A stretch of DNA of 64,000 bases from Acidobacteriota bacterium (GTDB lineage: Bacteria; Acidobacteriota; Terriglobia; Acidiferrales; UBA7541): assembly GCA_003223245.1 (NCBI GenBank), contig QHYI01000104.1, forward strand, positions 88,532-152,531. Reading direction: 5' to 3'. A model generated the notes under the pieces. The model worked only from the letters and a program-made list of their open reading frames with translations, searched no databases and was not told where the DNA came from. How positions within the stretch are numbered: the stretch's first letter is position 1; each line of letters opens with the position of its first letter. Positions 1 through 7,810 of this stretch are shown in pieces. Position numbers and translations under genes: made by a program.

Positions 1-2
1 CC

Positions 3-137
3 CGTTATCCGGAGTTTAAATCCGAACATTTTGCAGAATATTTTCTGATCGGCACGCTTCTGAGCTTCTCGATCGCGGTAATGGGCGGGGCCATTCTTGC
101 GCGCGTGGTCCTGGGCCAATTCCATGTCGCGGGCTGA
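3..137 (+). CDS. C-terminal end of a membrane protein (partial)
   Basis: An open frame enters from the left edge and stops at a TGA at 135-137, giving the last 44 residues of a protein. It starts with a short acidic/aromatic stretch and contains one hydrophobic segment (about residues 16-36: LIGTLLSFSIAVMGGAILAR) that reads as a terminal transmembrane helix, followed by a short polar tail. Too little is present to name the family. It is the only gene in the first 200 bases on this strand, and it ends about 60 bases before the MOSC gene. Confidence 0.5.
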   Translation, partial: RYPEFKSEHFAEYFLIGTLLSFSIAVMGGAILARVVLGQFHVAG

Positions 138-199
138 ATTTCCACAGAATCTTTGCTGATGGGTGCTGTTTCCCTTCGCAATTTTGTTAGAATTCCCCC

Positions 200-1006
200 G
201 TGGAAACCTCGACGGTTTCGCCGCGGCTTGCCATCATTCAGCTGCACCCGATCAAGTCGCTCGACCCGGTGCAGGTCAAGGAAGCGCGTGTCGGCCCTGG
301 CGGCGGGCTGGAATTTGACCGCGCCTGGGCTCTCTACTCCGGCGACGGGCAATGGGTGAACGGCAAGCGCACTGCGGCGGTTCACCTAATTCGTGCTGCG
401 TACGCCCCGGACCTCAGCTCCGTCACGCTTTCTGTTCCCACGAATCGCGGCAGCACTCCCACCAAGACGTTTGACTTTCCGGGCGGCTCGGCCGATGCCG
501 CACAATGGTTCAGCAAGTTCTTCGACCAACCCATTACGGTGCGTTATTCTCCCGAAGGTTTTCCTGACGACACCGTCGCCAATGGCCCTACGATCATCTC
601 CACCGCGTCGCTCGACGCGATTGGCACCGTATTCCCCGGGCTCACCGTCAGCGATATGCGCCTGCGTTTTCGCACCACGCTGGAAATCGATGGCGTACCG
701 GCCTTTTGGGAAGACCAGCTTTTCGCCGCAGACAAGAATGTTCTCGTGCCGTTTCGCATCGGCGAAGTGCAGTTCGAGGGCAGCAATCCCTGCGTGCGCT
801 GCCCTGTCCCTCCGCGCAATCCGCAAACCGGGGCAATCATTCCTGGCTTTCAGAAACTCTTTTCCGACTATCGCCGCAGCCACATCCCGAACTGGACTCC
901 CGAGGCGCGCTTCGACCATTACTACCTCCTAGCCACGAACACGCGCGTCGCCAAGTCAGAGGCCGGCAAGGTCCTCCGCGTCGGAGACCCGGTTGTAGTT
1001 GGCTGA
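200..1006 (+). CDS. MOSC domain-containing protein
   Basis: The 268-residue product has the layout of MOSC proteins with an N-terminal beta-barrel domain: an N-terminal strand region (residues 9-45, with HPIKSLDPV) and a C-terminal MOSC core ending in GKVLRVGDPVVV. The conserved cysteine of the family, which in MOSC proteins and mARC-type enzymes binds sulfur or molybdenum cofactor, is probably the one in the NPCVRCPVPPRNPQTG motif (about residues 195-210). The exact substrate cannot be read from sequence. The start is taken as GTG at 200; no strong ribosome-binding site is visible. It stands alone between the partial membrane gene and the convergent HEPN cassette. Confidence 0.85.
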   Translation: METSTVSPRLAIIQLHPIKSLDPVQVKEARVGPGGGLEFDRAWALYSGDGQWVNGKRTAAVHLIRAAYAPDLSSVTLSVPTNRGSTPTKTFDFPGGSADAAQWFSKFFDQPITVRYSPEGFPDDTVANGPTIISTASLDAIGTVFPGLTVSDMRLRFRTTLEIDGVPAFWEDQLFAADKNVLVPFRIGEVQFEGSNPCVRCPVPPRNPQTGAIIPGFQKLFSDYRRSHIPNWTPEARFDHYYLLATNTRVAKSEAGKVLRVGDPVVVG

Positions 1007-1039
1007 ATCAGACAAACTTCGGATTTGGTTTCAGTCTCT

Positions 1040-1387
1040 TTACAGAGGGAGGATGGCCTTTTTTATCGCATCCAATTTATGTTGCGCGATAATGGTGTCC
1101 TTCTGGTTAAAAACAACCGGCGGCTCGTACCGCGCGGTGCGGCTCTCATTTAGCAAATCCCGGTAATCCCGACGAATCCGCTTCAATTTTGCGCTTCTTT
1201 CTACGTAAGTGAGACGAGCGGCATGCGTTGGCGGGTGGACACCCAAAGTTGCCAAATAGGCATCCACATATTGCAACGCGGAATAAAATATCCCGGTCAG
1301 TTTCCAATCAAAGAACGGATTATCCGTGGACTGTGCGAAGAACTCGTTGTGTTGCGCTCGTGCGAGATGGTCGTCCTTGCTGGGCAA
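1040..1387 (-). CDS. HEPN-domain protein, last gene of a three-gene cassette
   Basis: The 115-residue, mostly helical product resembles small stand-alone HEPN proteins, with a DDHLxxAxHNExF opening (residues 5-17), a hydrophobic helix around FFDWKLTGIFYSALQYVDAY and a basic central helix rich in Arg and Lys. The R-x4-6-H motif of RNase-active HEPN toxins is not present, so nuclease activity is doubtful. The start is a TTG at 1387 preceded by GAGAGG about eight bases upstream. It lies six bases downstream of the nucleotidyltransferase-like gene, which suggests one transcript. HEPN partners of nucleotidyltransferases are usually toxin-antitoxin or defence components; that role is an inference here. 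Confidence 0.7.
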   Translation of the reverse strand: MPSKDDHLARAQHNEFFAQSTDNPFFDWKLTGIFYSALQYVDAYLATLGVHPPTHAARLTYVERSAKLKRIRRDYRDLLNESRTARYEPPVVFNQKDTIIAQHKLDAIKKAILPL

Positions 1388-1393
1388 AACGCA

Positions 1394-1783
1394 TCACCTC
1401 TCAAACACAATTTTGCCCACCTTGCTAATGAGGTCGTCAAGCCTGCGATTCATTCTAGCTAGAACGTGAAAATCAAATCTCACACCAGGATAGATCGCCA
1501 TGATTTCTTCTTCTCGAGCATAAACCTTGTCTCGAATCGCTGCATCGCGCTCATTAACAACAGAGATCACGCGAAACTCGCCATCCGCGTTGCGCTCAAC
1601 GATAACTGCTTCGATTTCGGGAACCAGAGACAATTCAATTTGAAGGCATGCCTCTATGCTGAATATGGGCCTGCTCGAGACAGACGGGCGTTGCGGTTCC
1701 ACGTTAACAACTGCGCTTTTCTCGCTGCTAAAGAACGGAAAAGCGGACGCGGCTTGGTTGTTCCAATTGGTTGTTTCAATCAT
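1394..1783 (-). CDS. Nucleotidyltransferase-like protein paired with HEPN, probably inactive
   Basis: The 129-residue product has a variable N-terminus (1-45) and a compact C-terminal half with an alternating pattern: a helix (SIEACLQIELSLVPEI), paired strands (EAVIVERNADGEFRVISVVN), a helix rich in charged residues and a final strand FDFHVLARM. This order suggests a nucleotidyltransferase fold, but the GSxARG signature and the D-x-D metal pair are missing, so catalysis is unlikely. Its start overlaps the stop of the upstream small gene in an ATGA arrangement, and the HEPN gene follows after six bases. The family assignment is inferred from pattern and partner; a plain hypothetical protein is the alternative. 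Confidence 0.6.
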   Translation of the reverse strand: MIETTNWNNQAASAFPFFSSEKSAVVNVEPQRPSVSSRPIFSIEACLQIELSLVPEIEAVIVERNADGEFRVISVVNERDAAIRDKVYAREEEIMAIYPGVRFDFHVLARMNRRLDDLISKVGKIVFER

Positions 1784-1989
1784 GCTCTTTTTTTCAATTG
1801 ATCGGGGACGTCTGTCGCCACAACGTTGGATGCATTCACCATGTACATGGGATCACCGTTCGGGAGGTACTCGTCCAGTCTAATAACGCTCGCAACCACC
1901 GCTTTCATTCGGAGTTTTGTGCCGTCGGCGAGAATGTAGGTATTCCACTTTTCGCCGCCATCTGGCTCGAAATCAACTTCTTCTCCCAT
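1780..1989 (-). CDS. Small beta-rich hypothetical protein, first gene of the HEPN cassette
   Basis: A 69-residue product (81 residues if the upstream ATG at 2025 is used). The ATG at 1989 is preferred because GGGAGAG lies just upstream of it, while the ATG at 2025 has no site at a proper distance. The body (KWNTYILADGTKLRMKAVV, then a strand ending MYMVNASNVVATDVP) reads as a small beta barrel or sheet. I do not recognise the family well enough to give a function. It overlaps the nucleotidyltransferase-like gene by four bases, so translation of the two is probably coupled. The region 1990-2215 upstream should carry the cassette promoter. Confidence 0.6.
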   Translation of the reverse strand: MGEEVDFEPDGGEKWNTYILADGTKLRMKAVVASVIRLDEYLPNGDPMYMVNASNVVATDVPDQLKKRA

Positions 1990-2215
1990 AATTTCTCTCC
2001 CGCCGATATTGTACTTTTTCTTCATCGGGGGAACGGCAATCTCCTTTGTTGATTTGAGCCTGCAATAAGTATCACACAGAACAGCAGCCGTGCAATGAGA
2101 ACGTCGTACCGCTCATCCTGCTCGTAAGGGCACCTGTCTTTTGTCGCTTGAGCCCAGAACGTGGCCCGCTCTTTCCTACGGCACGAGTTCGGAAAACAAC
2201 TAACTGAAGGAGGAA

Positions 2216-2692
2216 TCAGCGAAAGGAAGTTGCTGGGACGGCGGCGCCCTTTTCGAGGAGTTGCTCTTTGCGGTAAACCAGAGAATTGATGTCGTACGTG
2301 GCTAGTTCAAAGCCGTGCCCATGCGTGATCGCATCCGTGGGACATGCTTCCACGCAATAGCCGCAGAAGATGCACCGCGAATAATCAATGTTATACACCT
2401 TCGCATAACGCTCTCCCGCCGAGATGCGCTTCGCGTCCGTGTTTTCCGCCGCTTCGATGTAAATGCAATTAGCAGGACAAGCCGCCGCGCACAGGAAGCA
2501 CCCGACGCACTTCTCCAGCCCATTTTCGTCGCGGTGCAGCACATGAATCCCGCGATACCTGGCCTGAAAATGCACCGGCTCATGCGGGTAGTTCTCCGTG
2601 ACCGTCTTCCGGAAGATATTCCGGAACGTCACGCTGAAGCCCTTCACCAGTGCCTTGAACGTCTCGCTCATTTCACGCAGTACAGATGGCAT
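2216..2692 (-). CDS. nuoI: NADH-quinone oxidoreductase subunit I
   Basis: A ferredoxin-type subunit of respiratory complex I that carries two [4Fe-4S] clusters in the peripheral arm and passes electrons towards quinone. Both binding motifs are intact: CVGCFLCAAACP and CIFCGYCVEACP. The N-terminal part (KALVKGFSVTFRNIF) is the amphipathic membrane-contact helix usual for NuoI. The start is uncertain: ATG at 2692 is given (158 residues) and ATG at 2671 (MSETFKALVKGF) is equally plausible; neither has a clear ribosome-binding site. No other nuo gene is in the window, so nuoI is either detached from the main operon or present as an extra copy. Confidence 0.93.
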   Translation of the reverse strand: MPSVLREMSETFKALVKGFSVTFRNIFRKTVTENYPHEPVHFQARYRGIHVLHRDENGLEKCVGCFLCAAACPANCIYIEAAENTDAKRISAGERYAKVYNIDYSRCIFCGYCVEACPTDAITHGHGFELATYDINSLVYRKEQLLEKGAAVPATSFR

Positions 2693-2762
2693 AACACAGC
2701 AGTCTAACAAAGCGCACAGAGCCCGGCAAATGACCTAAACTGCGGCTTTCACAAAAACCAGC

Positions 2763-3734
2763 TCACTGTTTCAGGGATTGCGCGATCTGTTTCCCATGAA
2801 ACCGCCCATTCTCAATGAAAATTTCTCCCGTGTGGCGGCCTCCAATCACAACTCCCGCCAGGTGAATTCCCGGCACATTGCTTTCGAGCGTCTCCGGATT
2901 CAGCGCCGGCTTTTTAGTCTCCGGATCCAGCTTCACACCGATGCTTTCCATGAACGAAAAATCTGGGTGATACCCCGTTAGCGCGAACGCCTGTTTTGCG
3001 GGAAGGCGCCTCGTATGCGCATGATTTTCCACCACCACTTCATCGCTCGTGATCTCCTCAACCCGCGTGTTCAATAGCGCCGTGATCTCGCCGGCCTTGA
3101 TGCGATTTTCGATGTCCGGCCGCACCCAGTATTTGATTGTCGAGCCTAATTCTTTCCCCCGATGCACGAGGGTGACCCGCGCGCCATTCCGATATAGGTC
3201 CAGTGCCGCTTCCACCGCTGAATTTTTCCCGCCAATCACCACCACGTCCTGCTTCCAAAACGGATGCGGCTCGGTGTAGTAATGCGAAACATGTGGCAGT
3301 TCCTCGCCCGGTACGCCAAGCATGTTCGGCAGATCATAGTAGCCTGTGGCCACGGCAATCTTTTTCCCTCGATACCTTTCCTGCGCGCCCTTTTCCGTCT
3401 TGGCCACTACCGTGAACTTCCCGTCGTTTCCGTCAACATGCAACACGCGCTCGAACAGACGCAATTCCAATTCATAGTGCTCCGCGGCCTTTCGGTAGTA
3501 TTTCAGCGCCTCCACGCGTGTGGGCTTTTCCGCCGCGCTCACGAGCGGGAGGTCCCCAATTTCCAGCAGTTCCGGCGTGGTGAAAAACACCATGTTCACC
3601 GGATAGTGGTAGAGCGAGTTGCACAGGCAGGCCTTGTCAATCACCAGCGGCTGCATGCCAGCGCGTTTCGCTTCGATGGCGGTCGCCAGGCCGGTTGGCC
3701 CTGCGCCGATACAGATAATGTCGTAGGTTTTCAT
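2763..3734 (-). CDS. ypdA: YpdA-family bacillithiol disulfide reductase-like flavoprotein
   Basis: A 323-residue FAD/NAD(P)-binding oxidoreductase. The N-terminal dinucleotide fold is seen in IICIGAGPTGLATAIEA, followed by CLCNSLYHYP, which matches the conserved single-cysteine region of YpdA, and a second nucleotide-binding fold in VVIGGKNSAVEAALD at mid-protein. YpdA enzymes reduce oxidised bacillithiol with NADPH in the cytoplasm. The C-terminal end (GVVIGGRHTGEIFIENGR) is also characteristic of the family. The ATG at 3734 is preferred over the GTG just before it. It follows the small gene at 3783-4118 and precedes nuoI, all on the same strand. Use of bacillithiol in this organism is inferred, not shown. 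Confidence 0.88.
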   Translation of the reverse strand: MKTYDIICIGAGPTGLATAIEAKRAGMQPLVIDKACLCNSLYHYPVNMVFFTTPELLEIGDLPLVSAAEKPTRVEALKYYRKAAEHYELELRLFERVLHVDGNDGKFTVVAKTEKGAQERYRGKKIAVATGYYDLPNMLGVPGEELPHVSHYYTEPHPFWKQDVVVIGGKNSAVEAALDLYRNGARVTLVHRGKELGSTIKYWVRPDIENRIKAGEITALLNTRVEEITSDEVVVENHAHTRRLPAKQAFALTGYHPDFSFMESIGVKLDPETKKPALNPETLESNVPGIHLAGVVIGGRHTGEIFIENGRFHGKQIAQSLKQ

Positions 3735-3782
3735 CACAATTTGAGTTTGCCGCGAGGCGCCAAGAATTGCAATTCGGTGGAA

Positions 3783-4118
3783 TTATTGCCTTATGGGGGA
3801 CTCCAGGATTTCCTGCAGTTCTTTCTTGAACGACTCGAGTTCCCGCACTCTCTCTGGCGTCGCTTCCACTTCCCTTTTCTTCCAAACAAATACCTCGCCA
3901 GATCCTCTCTTCAACTTTACGCTGAAGTTTCCGTCAACCAGGTAAGTGGGAGGCGCTAACAATTTCAGTCCACCATTTGGAACTGGCGCCAGCGCAGCCA
4001 CGCAATCGCCCTTTCTCATGCACATTGCATTCTCGTAAGGCGGAATCGCAAGCGCGCGGAAGCCGGCTTCGACCAGCCGCTCCATCAGCTGCATTTGGCG
4101 CGGAGAAAGCTCTAGCAT
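3783..4118 (-). CDS. Hypothetical protein, 111 residues
   Basis: The product begins with a helical segment (LSPRQMQLMERLVEAGFRAL), has a central part with two cysteines (NAMCMRKGDCVAALAPV) and a short beta region (FSVKLKRGSGEVFVWKKREVEA), and ends in a charged helix rich in Glu and Lys. There is no signal peptide or membrane segment, so it should be cytoplasmic. I do not recognise a family. It sits between parB and the YpdA-type gene on the same strand, with 52 bases to parB, and may be the last gene of the par transcript. The composition matches real coding sequence. Confidence 0.65.
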   Translation of the reverse strand: MLELSPRQMQLMERLVEAGFRALAIPPYENAMCMRKGDCVAALAPVPNGGLKLLAPPTYLVDGNFSVKLKRGSGEVFVWKKREVEATPERVRELESFKKELQEILESPIRQ

Positions 4119-4170
4119 TTCACAGCTTCATGGTGACCGGGATTACAACAGCTTCGCAAGCAACTTGCAG

Positions 4171-4992
4171 CTAAGCGGCGGTAGTATCCGCCTCGGAGGA
4201 ACTTCCTTCCAACTGTCGAAGAATCTCGCGCAGAGTCGAAATCAGCTCGTCGCGCGAAACATGGCTCTTCTTGAATTGAATCCGGAACTTGAAGGTTTCG
4301 CTCGGCGGCTCAAATTGAAAGATGAACGGCCTCGGGCGCTGTGGTCCAGTTTTCTCTTGCCGGCGCTCCCGCCGCGCTTCGTCGCGAGTCAATCCGCCCT
4401 GCAGAATGCGCTGAAACATCTCGACCATTTTCTTCTCCGTCGGTTGCCGCGCAATCTGCAGCAGAAGCGATTTTGAACTGATTCCGTGATCCATGCATCT
4501 CCTACGCAGCGATTCCGGAATGTTCCGCAGCGAAAGCGTCTCCGTCACCGAAGAACGCGCCCGCCCGATTTTCTTCGCGATGTCCTCGTGCGTGTACTCA
4601 AACTGCGTGCTCAGTCGGTGCAAACCCTCCGCTTCTTCAAACGGCGTCAGGTCTTTGCGCTGGATATTTTCGATCAGTCCCAGCTCCAGCGTCTCCGCGT
4701 CGTCGGCCATTTTCTCGATGCACGGCACCTCGCGCAATCCCGCCGTGCGCGCCGCATGGTATCGCCGCTCCCCCGAGATGATGTAGTAGCAGTCTTCGCG
4801 CGGCACGTAGCGCACCAGCAGCGGCTCCAGCACGCCTTTCTCGCGCACCGATTCGGTCAGCTCGCGCAAATCCCCCAGCGCTTTGCGCGGCTGGTCCGGG
4901 TTCGGGCGAATCTGATCCAGCCGGATCATCCGTCCGACCGCCGCCCCGCTGTAGCTTGTTAGCGATTCTACGTAGTGCGCGTCATGCCGCAT
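4171..4992 (-). CDS. parB: Chromosome partitioning protein ParB
   Basis: A 273-residue ParB/Spo0J-type protein. The CTP-binding N-terminal domain is seen in IRLDQIRPNPDQPRK and SGERRYHAARTAG (GERR box), then ENIQRKDLTPFEEAEGL and a helix-turn-helix (EDIAKKIGRARSSVTETLSL) that binds parS. The C-terminus is a charged dimerisation region. The ATG at 4992 is chosen because it gives a normal length and overlaps the end of parA by 11 bases; longer versions would run far into parA. With ParA it segregates the replicated origin region. No convincing parS site is seen in the window. Confidence 0.93.
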   Translation of the reverse strand: MRHDAHYVESLTSYSGAAVGRMIRLDQIRPNPDQPRKALGDLRELTESVREKGVLEPLLVRYVPREDCYYIISGERRYHAARTAGLREVPCIEKMADDAETLELGLIENIQRKDLTPFEEAEGLHRLSTQFEYTHEDIAKKIGRARSSVTETLSLRNIPESLRRRCMDHGISSKSLLLQIARQPTEKKMVEMFQRILQGGLTRDEARRERRQEKTGPQRPRPFIFQFEPPSETFKFRIQFKKSHVSRDELISTLREILRQLEGSSSEADTTAA

Positions 4993-5782
4993 CTTCAGCG
5001 TGACTGGCAACCCGATCCTCTTCGACACGTTGGATAACCTCCCCCGCAAGCTTCTTGTACTCGACGGCCCCGGGCGATTTCGGTGCAAACGTAAAAATTG
5101 TTTCCTTGTACGCCGGACTTTCTTCGAGCCTCACGTTCTTGGTGATTTTCGTTTTAAACAGCACTTCGCCGAACACGCTGCGGATTTGTCCGTGCGTGTC
5201 CTTGGAGATGTTCGTCCGCTTGTCGTACAGCGTGATCACCACGCCGAGCACTTTCAGCCCGGGATTCGGCCGCGCGCGAATGCGCTCGTACGTTTCCAGA
5301 AGATCGTCCGTGCCTTCGATCGCGAAATACGCCGCCTGGATCGGAACGAGCAAATGCGTCGCAGCCACCAGCGAATTCACGGTCAAAATCCCGAGCGAAG
5401 GCGGAGTATCGACGATCACGTAGTCGTAATCCTTTTCCACCGGCGACAGCGCATCTTTCAGCCGGAACGGCGCGTCAAATTGTCCCGCGAGTTGTTGTTC
5501 CAGCTTCGCCAACGCCAGCCGGCCGGGGCACAAAAACAGGAGTGGATCCTTCGTCGGTTTGATGACCGTGGCAATTCCCACCCGGCTGTCGCTCAGCACC
5601 TCGAACATCGAAGAGGAAATTTCTCCTGCGTCATAAAAGGCGATGGTGGTATTTGCTTGGGGATCGAGATCGATGAGGAGGGTTTTCTTTTCGCGATTGG
5701 CCAGCGCCGCTGCCAGATTAATTGCAGTTGTTGTCTTGCCTACGCCACCTTTTTGATTCGCAATCGTGATGATGGCAGTCAT
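4982..5782 (-). CDS. parA: Chromosome partitioning ATPase ParA
   Basis: A 266-residue Walker-type ATPase of the ParA/Soj family. The deviant Walker A motif KGGVGKTTTAINLA (residues 11-24) is complete, with the signature lysine before GVGK, and the second nucleotide-binding region is seen in LLIDLDPQANTT and YVIVDTPPSLG. ParA moves ParB-parS complexes using ATP-dependent DNA binding. The ATG at 5782 is preceded by a modest purine-rich stretch. It is the first gene of a parA-parB pair with overlapping ends. The 265 bases upstream, to the small ORF at 6048, should hold its promoter. Confidence 0.95.
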   Translation of the reverse strand: MTAIITIANQKGGVGKTTTAINLAAALANREKKTLLIDLDPQANTTIAFYDAGEISSSMFEVLSDSRVGIATVIKPTKDPLLFLCPGRLALAKLEQQLAGQFDAPFRLKDALSPVEKDYDYVIVDTPPSLGILTVNSLVAATHLLVPIQAAYFAIEGTDDLLETYERIRARPNPGLKVLGVVITLYDKRTNISKDTHGQIRSVFGEVLFKTKITKNVRLEESPAYKETIFTFAPKSPGAVEYKKLAGEVIQRVEEDRVASHAEDAA

Positions 5783-6047
5783 CTTCTTCTGCCTCCGCCC
5801 GCTTGCCCCAGCCAGGAGGCCTGTCCTCGCCAGTGGCGAAGGGCGCGCGCACGAGCAAGCTGCGATCTGGCAACTGGGTTCCTATATATGGGTGTTGCCT
5901 CCTAAAAACCCCCAAGGCCTGGGTCAACTCTACGTTCCCAACCCGCGCGTTGCAAGGAAAAAGTACAAGATTCTTTATTTTTTGCAGGGGTGTGGAAAAT
6001 TCCGAGTTCCGATCGGACCGGAAACTCATATCTGCCTTGCGGTTTCC
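5783..6047. other. Intergenic region upstream of parA
   Basis: This stretch holds no gene that I can support. It includes short runs such as CCTAAAAACCCCC near 5900 and a low-complexity T/A tract near 5970-5985. A minus-strand open frame across 5902-6114, rich in Gly, Lys and Arg, has no ribosome-binding site and no recognisable similarity. Confidence 0.4.
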
Positions 6048-6224
6048 CTACTTCGCCAGTGCCCGGGAACGCCGGTTTGGCGTACCTACCCTTCCGCCCG
6101 TACGGCTTTCCCATCTTCGTCGCACGCGATGGCTGCCCGCCGGTAACGCCCTATCCGCTCGAACAGGGCTCCCCGAAAAGCACAGGACGAGCATGGCTGC
6201 GGCAATTTGCTTGACCCTCCGCAT
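6048..6224 (-). CDS. Possible small exported peptide, 58 residues
   Basis: An ATG at 6224 is preceded by GAGGAGGAGCTA, one of the better ribosome-binding sites in the window, and opens a short frame whose first 23 residues (MRRVKQIAAAMLVLCFSGS, then PVRA) form a textbook Sec signal peptide: basic start, hydrophobic core, A-x-A-like cleavage end. The mature part is very basic and Ser/Arg rich with no known domain. The combination of site and signal peptide is better than chance, but the length is short and no homologue can be checked. It faces away from the MATE gene and lies upstream of parA. Confidence 0.35.
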   Translation of the reverse strand: MRRVKQIAAAMLVLCFSGSPVRADRALPAGSHRVRRRWESRTGGRVGTPNRRSRALAK

Positions 6225-6437
6225 TAGCTCCTCCTCATCCCGATCACGATACAAGCCCAAGCTACGGTCAAGCATCCGAAGCACGCCATCGTAGGGGCAA
6301 AGCCCTCCGAAAGAACTATAAGAACTGTCTCCGTAAGATGGATACCGTCCAGGCCTTTCCCCTGGAAAGATGAGTCACGTCCTTTATTTGCTCCCCGTGC
6401 CGCCCCCGCTTACACTCTCTTCGCCCCGCGCGCGCAC

Positions 6438-7799
6438 ATGATCAGCTTCCAGGCACTTCGCGACGAACTTCGACCCACGATCCGGCTCGCTTTGCCTTTG
6501 GTTCTCGCCGAAATCGGCTGGATGAGCATGGGTATTGTGGACACGATCATGGTCGGCCACCTTCCTGACAGCGCCCGCGCCATCGGTTCGGTCAGCATCA
6601 GTTCCAACCTTTTCAATGTCCTGGCCTTCTTCGGCGGCGGCCTTCTCATTGGCCTCGATACCCTTGTCGCGCAAGCCTTCGGCGCTGGCAAGCGCGAAGA
6701 CTGTCACCGCTCCCTCATCAACAGCATTTATCTCAGCATTGTCATGACGCCTTTCCTGATGACGCCCGTGTGGTTTTTCAACCCCCTTCTTCGCCGTTTG
6801 CACATCGACCCGCAAGTCTCGGCCCTCGCCGTCCCTTACATGAAGGCGCTGGCCTTCGGTCTTTTCCCGCTCTTGCTGTACTTCGCTGTTCGCCGGTGCC
6901 TGCAAGCCATGAACATGGCACAACCCATTGCTTTCGCGCTGGTCAGCGCCAACATCATCAACGCCTTCTTCAACTGGATTCTCATTTATGGCAAATGGGG
7001 CGCGCCCAGGATGGGCGTGGTCGGCTCAGGCTGGTCGACGGCCATTTCCCGCGTGTATCTGGCCGCGGTGCTGGTGAGCTATCTTCTTTGGTACGACCGC
7101 CGTCATCGCACCGAACTCCTGAAAACGCCCGTCAACATCGATTTCCTTCGCATTCGCCGCCTCATTTCTCTCGGCCTGCCCGCGGCTGTGCAGATTACGC
7201 TCGAAATCAGCGTGTTCGCTCTTGCCACGGCCCTGATCGGCCGCTTGGGAGCGGTGGCCCTCGCCAGCCATCAGATCGCGCTCAATACCGTTGCGTTCAC
7301 CTACATGGTTCCTCTGGGAATTTCGTCCGCTGCCGCCGTTCGCGTTGGCCACGCCATTGGGCGCGGCAAGCCCGCTTCCGCGGGAGACGCTGGGTACACC
7401 GCCATCTTTCTTGGCGCTGGATTCATGACCCTTGCCGCGATTGCGTTGTTAGTCTTTCCCCGTTGGATCGCGCGCATGTACACGCCGGACGAAACGGTCA
7501 TTCGCGGCACTTCCCTCCTCCTGATCGCAGGCGCTGCGTTTCAATTGTTCGACGGGATTCAGACCGTGGCCACCGGCGCTCTGCGCGGAGCAGGCGACAC
7601 GCGCACGCCGATGGTTTGCCACTTCACGGCTTATTGGGTGATTGGTCTGCCGCTCGGCGCGTGGCTGTGCTTCGCGCGCCACTGGGGCGCGTTTGGGATT
7701 TGGTCAGGGCTGAGCCTGGCGCTCATCCTCATTGGCATGGTTCTAATCTTTGCCTGGCGCCACACCGTGCACCGCATCAATCGGGGATTTCCTGCATGA
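6438..7799 (+). CDS. MATE family multidrug/cation antiporter
   Basis: A 453-residue inner-membrane protein with about twelve hydrophobic segments arranged as two homologous halves, as in NorM-type MATE exporters. The first half opens with ALPLVLAEIGWMSMGIVDTI and MVGHLP, and the second half repeats the pattern with GLPAAVQITLEISVFALATA and IGRLGAVALASHQIALN. MATE proteins expel cationic compounds in exchange for sodium or protons; the substrate cannot be told from sequence. The ATG at 6438 lacks a strong ribosome-binding site. It converges on the bifunctional nuclease gene, whose stop is 11 bases away. Confidence 0.92.
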   Translation: MISFQALRDELRPTIRLALPLVLAEIGWMSMGIVDTIMVGHLPDSARAIGSVSISSNLFNVLAFFGGGLLIGLDTLVAQAFGAGKREDCHRSLINSIYLSIVMTPFLMTPVWFFNPLLRRLHIDPQVSALAVPYMKALAFGLFPLLLYFAVRRCLQAMNMAQPIAFALVSANIINAFFNWILIYGKWGAPRMGVVGSGWSTAISRVYLAAVLVSYLLWYDRRHRTELLKTPVNIDFLRIRRLISLGLPAAVQITLEISVFALATALIGRLGAVALASHQIALNTVAFTYMVPLGISSAAAVRVGHAIGRGKPASAGDAGYTAIFLGAGFMTLAAIALLVFPRWIARMYTPDETVIRGTSLLLIAGAAFQLFDGIQTVATGALRGAGDTRTPMVCHFTAYWVIGLPLGAWLCFARHWGAFGIWSGLSLALILIGMVLIFAWRHTVHRINRGFPA

Positions 7800-7810
7800 A
7801 ATTGAGGAAA

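Noticed and set aside
5902-6114. 70-codon minus-strand frame rich in Gly, Lys and Arg
   Set aside because: No ribosome-binding site, no signal or domain, and overlap with the better-supported short frame at 6048-6224.
6270-6345. Hairpin-rich sequence (GGGCAAAGCCC, repeated AAGAACT) upstream of the MATE gene, considered as a riboswitch
   Set aside because: I compared it by eye with the cyclic di-GMP-I and similar motifs and the conserved joining segments are absent. No covariation can be judged from one sequence.
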